Shown here piece after piece: positions 18,752 to 27,193 of a DNA stretch of 64,000 nucleotides. This DNA comes from Bradyrhizobium sp. SZCCT0231. GTDB lineage: Bacteria > Pseudomonadota > Alphaproteobacteria > Rhizobiales > Xanthobacteraceae. Under the pieces are notes generated by a model, which saw nothing but the letters and a program-made list of their open reading frames with translations, made no database searches and was not told the DNA's origin. The translations under genes were made by a program, and so were the position numbers. Location of the stretch: positions 1-64,000 of the forward strand of contig NZ_JAFCKP010000012.1 in the NCBI RefSeq assembly GCF_018130245.1. Direction: 5' to 3'. The number at the start of each line of letters is the position of its first letter. Position 1 is the stretch's first letter.

Positions 18752-19183
18752 ATGACCGCGAGCGGCCACCCGCCCAATCACCTGCTGCAGCTGCTCGACG
18801 CTGCGGATTTCGATCTGCTGCGTCCGCATCTCGCGACAGTCGAAATGGTCAGGAAATCTGTCTTGAGGGAGGTCGGCTCTGCGCTGCGATACGTCTACTT
18901 CCCACATGGTGGATCAGTTTCGATCAGGGTGGGCCTGCCCGAAGGACAGATGATCGAGGTTGCGATGCTGGGCGTTGGTGACGACGTCCTGCGGCTGCTA
19001 TTCGGCGGTGAAGGCCCACCACCTGCGCCTGATGGGAACCGTGCCGTGACGGGAACACAGCGTAATCCCTGTATGCCGACGTGCACGCAGCGTCGCAGAC
19101 CGATCGCCACGGACGGACAACTTGTCCCAATTGCCAATATATCCCGGCGTGAACATGATGGAGCTTACCCGCGCAGGACGTGA
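18752..19183 (+). pseudogene. Truncated Crp/Fnr-type regulator
   Basis: The frame encodes 143 residues, of which only about the first 80 resemble a cyclic-nucleotide-binding-like domain. The match is to the next gene: DAADFDLLRPHLATVE against SADDYELIRPHLRTVD, then YFPHGGSVSIRV against YFPHRGVISLVV, then EVAMLG against QVAMIG. After about residue 85 similarity stops. The rest is Pro/Arg-rich, and no helix-turn-helix follows in any frame before the intact paralogue. The simplest reading is a partial duplication or decayed copy. A short functional protein cannot be excluded. Confidence 0.6.
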
Positions 19184-19932
19184 TTTCGCGCCGCGATTCG
19201 TGGGAGGGAACGGGGGAGGCAGCTTTGGAAACGACGGTGCGTCCATCCAACGGTTTCCTGTCTGCACTGTCGGCAGACGATTATGAATTGATCCGCCCGC
19301 ACCTGCGAACGGTCGATCTGCCCCATGATGCCGTGCTGGTCGAGGCCGGCGAGACGCTCAAGCGCGCCTATTTTCCCCACCGCGGCGTCATCTCGCTGGT
19401 GGTGGAACTGGCCAAGGGAGAGCATGTGCAAGTCGCCATGATCGGCCGCGACAGCATGCTCGGGACGCTTTCGATCATGGGCGATGCGTGTGCGTTGAAC
19501 ACCGCCATTGTGCTGGTTCCCGGCGTCGCCTCTATGGTGGATCTGGACCGGCTGCGGATCGCCGCCGATCAGAGCAGCACCGTGCGCACGTTGCTCACGC
19601 GCCATGGGCTGGCGGTCTACGCCCAGGTGCAGCAGACTGCGGGCTGCAACGCCGCCCACCCGGTGGAGTCGCGGCTGTCGCGGTGCCTGCTGCACACTCA
19701 TGATCTGTCGGGCGACTCCCGGCTGCTGCTGACCCAGGAGACCATGGCGCAGATGATCGGGGCGCGGCGCAACAGCGTGTCGCTGGTCGCCAACTCCTTG
19801 CAGCACGCCCATTTCATCCACTACAGCCGCGGACACATCCAGATCACCAACCTGGACGGCCTGCGCCAGACGGCGTGCGAATGCTACGCTACCGTGAAAG
19901 CCCAGTACGACCGGCTGCTCGGCCCGCGCTGA
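19180..19932 (+). CDS. Crp/Fnr-family transcriptional regulator
   Basis: The frame opens with a GTG at 19180, overlapping the upstream fragment. A TTG at 19225 with GGGGGAGG upstream is a good alternative, giving 235 residues. The N-terminal half is a cNMP-type beta-roll, with YFPHRGVISLVVEL and VAMIGRDSMLG. The C-terminal half is a Crp-type winged helix, with LLLTQETMAQMIGARRNSVS as the recognition region. There is no N-terminal Cys cluster of the FNR type. Related alphaproteobacterial proteins occur in stress and signalling contexts, but ligand and targets are unknown. Confidence 0.8.
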   Translation: MISRRDSWEGTGEAALETTVRPSNGFLSALSADDYELIRPHLRTVDLPHDAVLVEAGETLKRAYFPHRGVISLVVELAKGEHVQVAMIGRDSMLGTLSIMGDACALNTAIVLVPGVASMVDLDRLRIAADQSSTVRTLLTRHGLAVYAQVQQTAGCNAAHPVESRLSRCLLHTHDLSGDSRLLLTQETMAQMIGARRNSVSLVANSLQHAHFIHYSRGHIQITNLDGLRQTACECYATVKAQYDRLLGPR

Positions 19933-20088
19933 TCGCCGCGGTCGATTGGTAAACCGCCGGCTAATGCCGGCCCGCAAACACCGGTCATCCTGCTACCGGA
20001 ACTGAAATTCGAAGGCCGTAGACACGGGGCATGCCTCGCGTCGGCACGTGCCGCGCGACAACAAGCCGTGATCAAGACAGGCAAGGCC

Positions 20089-20466
20089 ATGTTTGACGTA
20101 ACCGTCGCGCCAGCGCAGGCGGCGCCCGATGCCGAACCCGCGCGCGAGCCGCGCGCGTACGAAGCGCTGGTGCGCGAGATCGGCGAGGACGGCGCCTGTG
20201 AAGTGCGCGATGTGTTCTGGAGCGAGACCCACGCGCGCCTGCAACTGTTCCGCACGCTCTCGCCTGCACAGCACCACGCCAGGATCGCGCGCGAAGCGCA
20301 TTCGCTGAAGAGCGCGGCCGGAACGTTCGGCTATGTCAGGCTCGCAGCGCTGGCGTTGCAGCTGGAGAAGACCGCGGAGGGCCTCGGCGAGGCCGAATTC
20401 CGCGTTCTGCTGGACCTGATGGATGCCGCCTACGCCGCCGCGCGCGCGCAGGAGCCGCAAGCCTGA
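20089..20466 (+). CDS. Stand-alone histidine phosphotransfer (HPt) protein
   Basis: The product has 125 residues from the ATG at 20089; a GTG at 20068 would add seven. The HPt signature is AREAHSLKSAAGTFGY, with phospho-His71 in ATG numbering, in a helical bundle from about 25 to 115. HPt proteins carry phosphate from hybrid kinases to response regulators. None adjoins it directly, but lone receivers (17834, cheY) and the regulator-type genes around it suggest a local phosphorelay neighbourhood. Partner assignment is inference. Confidence 0.85.
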   Translation: MFDVTVAPAQAAPDAEPAREPRAYEALVREIGEDGACEVRDVFWSETHARLQLFRTLSPAQHHARIAREAHSLKSAAGTFGYVRLAALALQLEKTAEGLGEAEFRVLLDLMDAAYAAARAQEPQA

Positions 20467-20538
20467 ATTAGCGCTCTCCTATGCTGCGCCCTCGCCAGCC
20501 CGAGTACCCCAGCGGCAGCACAGGCCGCGCGAAACCCG

Positions 20539-20552
20539 CCGTACTTCTACGG
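20539..20552. promoter_or_regulatory. Putative operator CCGTA-N4-TACGG, copy 1
   Basis: CCGTACTTCTACGG is a perfect five-base inverted repeat with a four-base spacer. It lies 66 bases upstream of the small gene at 20618. The same arms and spacing recur at 21597-21610, upstream of the LuxR-type gene. Only two copies were noticed in the window. Confidence 0.5.
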
Positions 20553-20617
20553 TTTGGGATTTTTAGAGATGGCTAATCATAGGTGGCGATAGTCGCGGAA
20601 AACCAGGAGGGTTTTCC

Positions 20618-20866
20618 ATGTTCACCTACGAGACCGCAGACCAGAAGGAGGTTCGTCGCTTCCGCATCGCACAGTTCAACGGCCGGATGGCGACGGTGAA
20701 GGCTGGCGAGTCGACCGTGACCGGCTTCGTGCGTTCGGTGCTGGCGCAGGAATCGAGCATGCCTCCCCGCTGGATCATCACGATCATTCCGAATGCGCCG
20801 AAGGAAGAGATCAAGCCGCTGCGTCCCGCCTCGCGCACACGTCCGTTCGCCGAAGATTATTTCTGA
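20618..20866 (+). CDS. Small hypothetical protein
   Basis: The 82-residue product has a clear ribosome site (CCAGGAGGG) ahead of the ATG at 20618. It is soluble and basic, begins MFTYETADQKEVRRFRIAQF and has a beta-like centre with PPRWIITIIPNAP. I do not recognise a domain. It converges on the LuxR-type gene at 20925 (58-base gap), and both have the same palindrome upstream, so the two may be co-regulated. Confidence 0.6.
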   Translation: MFTYETADQKEVRRFRIAQFNGRMATVKAGESTVTGFVRSVLAQESSMPPRWIITIIPNAPKEEIKPLRPASRTRPFAEDYF

Positions 20867-20924
20867 GCGCGACCGGTTTCCAGACTTCTCCAGAAGTGGC
20901 TCGCGCCTCGTCAGCACCGCCTGT

Positions 20925-21557
20925 CTAGTCGATCGAATGCAGCAGCGCCGCACGGACGAGGTCCGCGGTGTTGCGCGCGCCGAGCTTGCGCATCGCCTCC
21001 GCGCGGTGGCTCTCGAACGTGCGCGGACTGATCTGCATGCGAAGCGCGCCCTGCTTGTTCGAGTAGCCTTCGCTGATCAGCCTCAGCACCTCGCGCTCGC
21101 GCTTGGTCAGCCGCTTCTGGCCGGACGGGCCGAGGAGTTCGGCGCTCGGCCCGCGCTGCGGCTGCAGCACGCGGGCAGCCTTCGATTGTGCCTCCTCGGT
21201 GCTGGACGGGATCGGCAAGCCGCCCTTGTGAGGGCCGGCAAGCTGCTTGACCAGACCGCAAACGCGCTCGGTCTGTGCCAGCGCGTTCTCCACCACCCGC
21301 TGCAAATAGGCACGATCGCTCGAAACGGGGGCGAGCTGGTCGCTGTGATGCTTGATCTCGCCCATGTAGAGCAGGAGCGCAGTCAGGGGGCCGTTGAGCT
21401 CGCGGGCGATGGCAGCGGCCATTTCGTCGGCCGCCTTAGCGCGGACGGCGCTCAGGCGGACGAAATCGGGCTCTTCAGCTGAAGCAGCGCTGCCTTCGTG
21501 CCAGTCCGACGGCCGCGAATCGGTGGCCGTATCATTCTGTGACCCCATGTCACTCAT
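20925..21557 (-). CDS. LuxR/FixJ-type regulator with a FixL-like dimerisation remnant
   Basis: The product has 210 residues. The C-terminal 60 are a LuxR/FixJ helix-turn-helix: LTKREREVLRLISEGYSNKQ, then MQISPRTFESHRAEAMRKLGA. There is no receiver domain. Residues 40-100 instead resemble the dimerisation/phosphoacceptor helices of FixL-type kinases: IARELNGPLTALLLYMGEI, where FixL proteins have HELNQPLxAI. The His position is Arg52, so phosphorylation there is not possible. No ATPase domain follows. It looks like a kinase dimerisation module reused to dimerise a DNA-binding domain. Start: ATG at 21557, or ATG at 21548. Confidence 0.75.
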   Translation of the reverse strand: MSDMGSQNDTATDSRPSDWHEGSAASAEEPDFVRLSAVRAKAADEMAAAIARELNGPLTALLLYMGEIKHHSDQLAPVSSDRAYLQRVVENALAQTERVCGLVKQLAGPHKGGLPIPSSTEEAQSKAARVLQPQRGPSAELLGPSGQKRLTKREREVLRLISEGYSNKQGALRMQISPRTFESHRAEAMRKLGARNTADLVRAALLHSID

Positions 21558-21876
21558 TTAGCGGAACCGGGGCCGGTCTGTGGTTAACTTTTTGCTCCGT
21601 AAGACTACGGTGATTTAGGCCGTTTTGCGCAAAAAAGGCGGCTTCGGCACAATTTGTGCTTGCGCGACGCCGCGCCCGACCATGCAGGGGTTGAGTTTTC
21701 CCCCGAAATCTTGGCCGACATGCGGAACTTCTTGGCCGCCGCCCTCCCCTGACGTCCCCCGGGTTTTACGGATTAATTAACGGCGACTTGCTTCTCTAGG
21801 GGGATTGAGAGCGCGCAAATGCCTCCACGCATTGGGCCCGCAAGCCCGCGGGACACGCTGCGAAAGATTGCGTGCC
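21558..21876. other. Divergent gene-free region
   Basis: This 319-base region separates the LuxR-type gene from the plus-strand gene at 21877. It contains the 21597-21610 palindrome, GTGGTTAA near 21581 (one base off the CtrA half-site on the other strand) and TTAATTAACGG near 21773. No gene is seen. Confidence 0.5.
21597..21610. promoter_or_regulatory. Putative operator CCGTA-N4-TACGG, copy 2
   Basis: CCGTAAGACTACGG has the same arms and four-base spacer as 20539-20552. It lies 40 bases upstream of the minus-strand LuxR-type gene. NarL/FixJ-type helix-turn-helix proteins often bind inverted repeats of this size, so autoregulation is plausible but untested. Confidence 0.5.
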
Positions 21877-23040
21877 ATGAACGAGATCGATCGGCTGTCG
21901 GAATTCCTGCAGAGGCTGACGCCGCTGTCGCGCAGCTGTCTGCTCAGCGAGCTCGAACGGCTCGAGCTGTGCGGCATCGACATGCCGGGTTCGGCCGACA
22001 TCCAGTCCCGCCTGCGCGCCGAGTTCCGCAAGGACGGATCGACCCAGGCGCGCGCCACCAGCCCTTCGCGCTATTTCTTCGCGCCGCTGGAGCCGCTGCT
22101 GATCGACGGCGCACCCGAGCATGCCAACATGGGGCGGATCTCGCGCAACACCCTCACCCCGATCTGGGAGTGGATCTGCCGCGACCTGCTGCCGACCATG
22201 GCGCGCGACTACATCAAGGCGATCAACGACCAGATCGCGGCCAACAACCCGAAGGAGGTGCAGAAGATCGCGTCGACCTTTCAGATCAAGGTCGTCAAGG
22301 TCCTCGAGAGCACCCTCACCTCGTCCGAGAGCGCCGAATCTGCGCGCGCCAAGCTCGCGCAATACACGGCCTCGCGCACCGCCTTCGACGACGTCGTGAA
22401 GATGCTTCATGTGTTGCGCGCCGGCGATGCGCTGCCGAAGTTCAACGAGAAGCTGCCTGAGAAGATCGCGAAATTCGACGACGGCCAGGTCGCCCAGATC
22501 ACCGCGCAGCTCGACGCCTTCAAGAAGACCCATCCCCAGGCGCTGCCCTTCGCGCTGGCGCTGGTGGCGCGGCGGCTGAAGACGTCCTGGCAATTGGCGC
22601 GGCTCGCCACCAAGGCCGCTGCGAGCAAGGCCGCAGCAGACGTTGCCGCCACACCCTATGCCTGCGTCGTTCCCATGGTCCTCGACCGGCTCGACGAGAA
22701 GCGCCTCGCGCTTCGTATCGCACTCCGGCACAACCGGGTGCTGGTCGCCCGCGACCTGCTCGCTGAGATCTATGACACCGAATATGCGCTCAAGGTCCGC
22801 ATCGACGGCATCGAACATTGCGAGTGGGGCGTCCGCCTCCAGCAATTGATGGACGCGATCGCGGCCCTCGTGTCCGCCGAGGTGAGCCGCTTCCCCGCCA
22901 ATGTCGGCCACATTCTCGGATCGCGGCGGCTGCGCAGCCACGACACTCTCGGCGGCAAGCTGACTTATCTGGCCTGGAAGGGCCGCGACGCGATGCAGGA
23001 CGGTGCGGCGGCGTTCCGCAAGCTGATCGGGCAAACCTAG
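21877..23040 (+). CDS. Conserved-looking hypothetical protein, helical
   Basis: The product has 387 residues from the ATG at 21877 (MNEIDRLSEFLQRLTPLSR); an upstream extension to 21805 is Arg/Cys-rich and unlikely. The composition is soluble and mainly alpha-helical, without signal peptide, membrane segment or nucleotide-binding motif. Features include RISRNTLTPIWEWICRDLLP near 110 and EKLPEKIAKFDDGQV near 215. I do not recognise a family. It starts after a divergent promoter region shared with the LuxR-type gene, within a run of signalling genes, which hints at a regulatory or stress role but does not show one. Confidence 0.65.
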   Translation: MNEIDRLSEFLQRLTPLSRSCLLSELERLELCGIDMPGSADIQSRLRAEFRKDGSTQARATSPSRYFFAPLEPLLIDGAPEHANMGRISRNTLTPIWEWICRDLLPTMARDYIKAINDQIAANNPKEVQKIASTFQIKVVKVLESTLTSSESAESARAKLAQYTASRTAFDDVVKMLHVLRAGDALPKFNEKLPEKIAKFDDGQVAQITAQLDAFKKTHPQALPFALALVARRLKTSWQLARLATKAAASKAAADVAATPYACVVPMVLDRLDEKRLALRIALRHNRVLVARDLLAEIYDTEYALKVRIDGIEHCEWGVRLQQLMDAIAALVSAEVSRFPANVGHILGSRRLRSHDTLGGKLTYLAWKGRDAMQDGAAAFRKLIGQT

Positions 23041-23539
23041 ATCGGGGTTCGGCCGCGAAGGGCCATGTTGCGCGGCGCGGCTAACGCGGCAAGCACAGGA
23101 AGCGATCCATGAATCGCCCTGACAGCACGAATCTGAACCACCAATACATCATTCGCCGCATCGACATAGCTGCAATCCTCGACAGCCCACCACCGGCTGC
23201 GCGGAGCAATAGCGCAGGTGCAGCAATGCGCGTGTGATGCACTTCACATTTACGGCCGCCGGCCCGGACCTGTTGTCGCAGAACCGTCACGAGCGAAAGG
23301 GGACGCCGACCGCTGACGCCGCCGACCTCATCGTTGCGTCGGAGCGGCCGCGCAAGCGCACCGCTCGATGCCGTCGATCGGCATTGGCGCGCGAATTCTC
23401 TTCGAAGATTCTGTCGACAAATTAGCTCGAATTGCAGGGCTTAACGTTACTCAAATTATTCAAGAACGATGTGAAGCTCTCCTTATTTGAACCCACGCTC
23501 GGCGTTTAAGAAACCGTCACGGAACGGGAGTGGTGTACG
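23041..23539. other. Gene-free region upstream of the receiver-EAL gene
   Basis: This 499-base region has no convincing reading frame. Its last 150 bases are AT-richer (for example CTTAACGTTACTCAAATTATTC near 23440) and probably contain the promoter of the EAL gene. No palindromic repeat or RNA structure stood out. Confidence 0.45.
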
Positions 23540-24754
23540 ATGAACGATGGGATTACTGAACTCGTCGGCCGGAGGCCTGTGACCTTCGGACGGCGAAAGG
23601 TGACGCCGCGCGCCTGCGTGGCCGACAGCAAGCGTCACTTGCGCGCCTTTCTCAGCGAGGTGCTCGAGGATCTCGGCTTCGTCACCTGCGAATGTGCCAG
23701 CGCCGACGAGCTGAAGACCGTGCTCGCCACCGAATTGCCGGACCTGATCCTGCTCGGCGTCGCCGCCGACGGCATCGAGCCGGGACGATTCCTCGAAATA
23801 TTGGTGCGCGAGGCATTTGCCGGCAGTGTCCTCGCCGTCGGCGCCCGCGAGTCGATCATCGTCAAGGCCGTGCGGCAGGTCGGTGAGGAATACGGCCTTG
23901 CGATGCTGCCGCCGCTCACGACGCCCTTTGCCGCGGAGACGCTGCGCGAGCGTGTTGCGATGCTGCTGCCGGAGGAGCCGGCGCCGAGCCCGGCCGTGCA
24001 TGTCGGCGAGGCCTTGCACGCCGGCTGGCTCGAGCTCTGGTACCAGCCCAAGATCGACGCGCGCACGCTGGTGCGCAGCGGCGCCGAGGCGCTGGTGCGG
24101 ATGCGGCATCCGACCTGGGGCGTGGTGCCGCCGGCCTATTTCATCCCGGAGCCGCACGATCCGCATTTTCGCGAGCTCTCGGAGTTCGTGATCGATCGCG
24201 CCGTGCAGGACTGGCACTATCTGCTGGAGCAACAAAGCCCGGTCGATCTGTCGATCAATCTTCCTGTCTCCTATCTCAGGGAGCCGCAGGCGGTGCGCGA
24301 TCTCTGCCGCCGCGTGCCGACGCATCCGGCCTTCGGCGGACTGACGGTCGAGATCGACAGCCAGGAAGCGACCCGCGATCTCGACCACCTGACCGAGGTC
24401 GCGCGCGAGGTGGGCCTGCACAACATCGGCCTGGCGGTCGACAATCTCGGCGCCGACTGGCCGGCGCTGATGGGCCTCGACAAGATTCCCTTCGTCAAGC
24501 TGAAGGCCGACCGGCAATTCGTCACCGGCAGCGGCAATGACCGGCTCAAGCGCACGGTGTGCCGTCACATCGTCGAGCTGGCCCAGAGCTTTGGCGCGCG
24601 CGCCGTGGCGCAAGGAGTCGAGAGCCGCGCCGATCTCGTCGCCGCGAACGAGCTCGGCTTCGATCTCGTGCAGGGCTTTCTGTTCGGCAAGCCGATGCCG
24701 CTGAAGAAGTTCGCAAGGAGCGCGTTGACGCGGACGGTGATGGGGCAGGCGTGA
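23540..24754 (+). CDS. Degenerate receiver-EAL protein
   Basis: The product has 404 residues. Residues 24-145 have a receiver-like fold, but the phosphoryl Asp position is Gly73 (DLILLG). Residues 155-395 are an EAL domain of the cyclic-di-GMP phosphodiesterase family. E183-A184-L185, Asn240 and Glu271 are present and QGFLFGKP is intact. However, the usual DDFG is DNLG (301-304), and the catalytic-base Glu of VAEGVE is Gln358. Loss of these residues predicts no hydrolysis, so it may bind cyclic-di-GMP or act through protein contacts. The phosphate-acceptor loss implies the receiver is also non-canonical. Confidence 0.8.
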   Translation: MNDGITELVGRRPVTFGRRKVTPRACVADSKRHLRAFLSEVLEDLGFVTCECASADELKTVLATELPDLILLGVAADGIEPGRFLEILVREAFAGSVLAVGARESIIVKAVRQVGEEYGLAMLPPLTTPFAAETLRERVAMLLPEEPAPSPAVHVGEALHAGWLELWYQPKIDARTLVRSGAEALVRMRHPTWGVVPPAYFIPEPHDPHFRELSEFVIDRAVQDWHYLLEQQSPVDLSINLPVSYLREPQAVRDLCRRVPTHPAFGGLTVEIDSQEATRDLDHLTEVAREVGLHNIGLAVDNLGADWPALMGLDKIPFVKLKADRQFVTGSGNDRLKRTVCRHIVELAQSFGARAVAQGVESRADLVAANELGFDLVQGFLFGKPMPLKKFARSALTRTVMGQA

Positions 24755-24764
24755 GGCACGGGCC

Positions 24765-25625
24765 TCACGCATACCGCCGCGCGAAGAAGACGCAGACGAC
24801 CACGAGCGCGGTCGCGGCGATCATGCTCCAGGCCACGGGCTCGTGCAGCAGAAGACCTGCGAGCGCGAGACCGAAGAACGGCTGCAGCTGCTGCAACTGG
24901 CCGACACGCGCAATGCCGCCGATTGCGAGCCCGCGGTACCAGAAGATGAAGCCGACGAACATGCTGAAGACGGAGACGTAGGCGAGCCCGATCCAGGCGG
25001 GCACACCGACGCCGCTCCAGGCGGGCGGCCACGTCAGGATTGCGAGCGCCACCATCAACGGCAGCGCGAGCAGCAGCGCCCAGGAGATCACCTGCCAGCC
25101 GCCGAGGCGGCGCGACAGCGCGGCGCCTTCGGCATAGCCGAGGCCGCACAGCACGATCGCGGCCACCATCAGGAGATCGCCGGTGAGCGACGCCGAGCCG
25201 TCGCCAGCGAGGGCAAAGCCGGCCACCGTGGCGCTGCCGAGACAAGCGAACAGCCAGAACAGCGGCCGCGGCCGCTCGCCGCCGCGCAGCACGCCGAAGA
25301 TCGCGGTCGACAGCGGCAAGAGGCCGATGAAGACGATCGAATGCGCCGAGGTGATGTGCTGGAGCGCGAGCGCGGTCAGCAGGGGGAAGCCGACCACGAC
25401 GCCGATCGCGACGATGGCGAGCGAGGCGAGATCCTGCCGCTGCGGCCGCATCTGCCGGAGCAGGCCGAGCACCGCCGCCCCGATCAGCGCCGCGATGACG
25501 GCGCGCGCGGATGTCAGGAACAGCGCGGAGAAGCCGCCGACGGCCACGCGCGTCGCCGGCAGCGAGCCGCTGAAGATGATGACGCCGAGAAGCCCGTTGC
25601 CCCAGCCGCTGGCCGAAGAGTGCAT
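24765..25625 (-). CDS. EamA/DMT-family transporter
   Basis: The product has 286 residues from the ATG at 25625; the open frame continues far upstream through a Pro-rich low-complexity stretch that is rejected. Ten hydrophobic helices arranged as two five-helix EamA repeats are evident, beginning LLGVIIFSGSLPATRVAVGGF and ending ATALVVVCVFFARRYA. The family exports metabolites or amino acids; the substrate is unknown. It is convergent with the EAL gene (10-base gap). Confidence 0.85.
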   Translation of the reverse strand: MHSSASGWGNGLLGVIIFSGSLPATRVAVGGFSALFLTSARAVIAALIGAAVLGLLRQMRPQRQDLASLAIVAIGVVVGFPLLTALALQHITSAHSIVFIGLLPLSTAIFGVLRGGERPRPLFWLFACLGSATVAGFALAGDGSASLTGDLLMVAAIVLCGLGYAEGAALSRRLGGWQVISWALLLALPLMVALAILTWPPAWSGVGVPAWIGLAYVSVFSMFVGFIFWYRGLAIGGIARVGQLQQLQPFFGLALAGLLLHEPVAWSMIAATALVVVCVFFARRYA

Positions 25626-26053
25626 GTTGGTCTCGCTTGGTGGACGGCGGCTGGCCTGGTGCCGTGGCAGTTGAACGCGTCGCGTTCTGCCATGGAACAA
25701 CAAAAGTGCGAAAACAACCCCATGCACAGTAGACGGGGGTTGCAAGATCAATGGGTTAGGTGAGGGCGGATTGGGTGGCGGGTCGGGCGGGGTTTTGGGG
25801 GCCGAAAAGTCGGGGGATCGTGGTTTGACGCGGCTATCCGGCGCACCCGTGCGAGCTGACGGCAATTGGCGGCGAGCGGTGCGACCCATTCCGAATGACA
25901 TCTGCCGTCATTTGCTTCGTCGGGCAAAACAGGGGCATAGTGGCATCATCGCAGGGGGTCGGACAGGCGGGGCTTTGGCCCGGGTCTCTTGAAGGCGTCT
26001 GCCGCCGGACGGTGCGCGTCTTGTGCACTGTCACCGCAAGATCCAGCATCCGC
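25626..26053. other. Gene-free region with G-rich tract and repeat copy
   Basis: This 428-base stretch contains a G-rich tract at about 25755-25820 with many GGG runs on the plus strand, which might form G-quadruplex structures. A repeat lies at 25917-26033. Short frames across it look non-coding. Confidence 0.5.
25917..26033 (+). repeat. Direct repeat A flanking the FAD oxidase gene
   Basis: This matches 27484-27640 in the same orientation. Common blocks are CGTCGGGCAAAACAGG (CGTCGAGCAAAACAGG in B), a CATCAT(C/T)GCAGG block, and GCCGCCGGAC followed by TGCGCGT and TTGTGCACT. Copy B carries about 35 extra bases in the middle. No open frame is conserved between copies. Confidence 0.65.
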
Positions 26054-27193
26054 TCAGGCAAATCGAGAATATCGGGAAAGCTGAAAGAAGGGTTCTGCTT
26101 CGTACGACGGATCGGTGGCAAGGCGAGCAAGCCTTTGCCCGATGGCGGGCGCGAACTTCGCACCATGGCCTGAACAGGCGGAGCAGACGATCAGGCGGGA
26201 CTCCGGCCAGCGATCGATGATGAATTCCTCGCCGGCATCGGGCCGGCGGTCGGCGGGCGCGGTGTTGGTGTAGAGGCAGACGTCGCGATCGATGACGGGC
26301 CCGGCCGCGCCCGGGACGAGGGCGGCCAACGCTTCGCCGACCGAGCGGAGTTCGGCATCGCTGGCCTGCGGGCCCCAGTCGTCGGGGCCGACCACGGGCC
26401 CGTGGTTGTGAGGCGCAGCTTTAACGCCGCGCTGTTCGAAATCCGGAAAGCCGTAGACCATGTCGTTTGGACCTCGGTCCAGAATGAAGATCGGGAAACG
26501 ACCGAGCGCCACAGTGTCGGGGCGGCTCGGCGCGAACCAGCCGACCGCCTGTCGAGTCACGTTCAGCAGCGCGCCTAGTCGCGGGAGTGCGCGACCGAGC
26601 CATGGGCCCAGCGCCAGAATCGCGCGCTCGGCGAAGAACTCTTGGGTATCCGTGCGGATCGACACGCCGTCCCGGCGCGGCGAAAAGCTCACGCGTTCCG
26701 GAATCACGCGCTCGCCGGCGCGTGAGCGCATCAGTTTCATCACGACACCGGTGCGCAGAATCGCGCCACCGTCCTGCACGACGACGTCCCAGTCGCCGGG
26801 CAGGCTGAAAGCCGGAAATTCCTTATTCGCTTGAGCCGCGGTCAACATCGGATCCGGGCGCCCTTTCGCGATCGCGGCCGCGCGCGAGGACGCCACCATG
26901 GCGGAGCCGGGGCGGCCGGCCTCCAAAACAGGGGTTTCGGTCAGAACCGTTTGACCGCTTTCGGTCTGCAGCCGGATCCAGCCGGCATGAGCCTCGTCGC
27001 TCAGGCTGGTGTAGTTGGGGTTTTCGAAATTGAAGCGACGGAAAATTCGACATGAACCATGTGACGAGCCTCGATCCGAACCGGGACCGACAGGGTCGAA
27101 GCCGAGCGCATCGACGCCGGCATCCAGCAATGCGTTGAGCGCTGCTCCGCCCATGAGCCCCAGACCCAGCACGGCGACTTCGCATTTTCGCAT
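26054..27193 (-). CDS. FAD-dependent oxidoreductase, monomeric sarcosine oxidase-like
   Basis: The 379-residue product is of the DAO/sarcosine oxidase superfamily. The dinucleotide-binding start is VAVLGLGLMGGAALNALLDA, with LGLG replacing the usual GAG. GSSHGSCRIFRR near residue 43 is the conserved motif of monomeric sarcosine oxidases and N-methyltryptophan oxidase. Later come LALGPWLG, and CLYTNTAPADRRPDAGEEFII with CSACSGHGAKFAPAIG near the C-terminus, matching the family. Such enzymes oxidise N-methylated or other secondary amines, often with covalent FAD on a Cys near the C-terminus. Substrate unknown. It stands alone between direct repeats. Confidence 0.8.
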   Translation of the reverse strand: MRKCEVAVLGLGLMGGAALNALLDAGVDALGFDPVGPGSDRGSSHGSCRIFRRFNFENPNYTSLSDEAHAGWIRLQTESGQTVLTETPVLEAGRPGSAMVASSRAAAIAKGRPDPMLTAAQANKEFPAFSLPGDWDVVVQDGGAILRTGVVMKLMRSRAGERVIPERVSFSPRRDGVSIRTDTQEFFAERAILALGPWLGRALPRLGALLNVTRQAVGWFAPSRPDTVALGRFPIFILDRGPNDMVYGFPDFEQRGVKAAPHNHGPVVGPDDWGPQASDAELRSVGEALAALVPGAAGPVIDRDVCLYTNTAPADRRPDAGEEFIIDRWPESRLIVCSACSGHGAKFAPAIGQRLARLATDPSYEAEPFFQLSRYSRFA

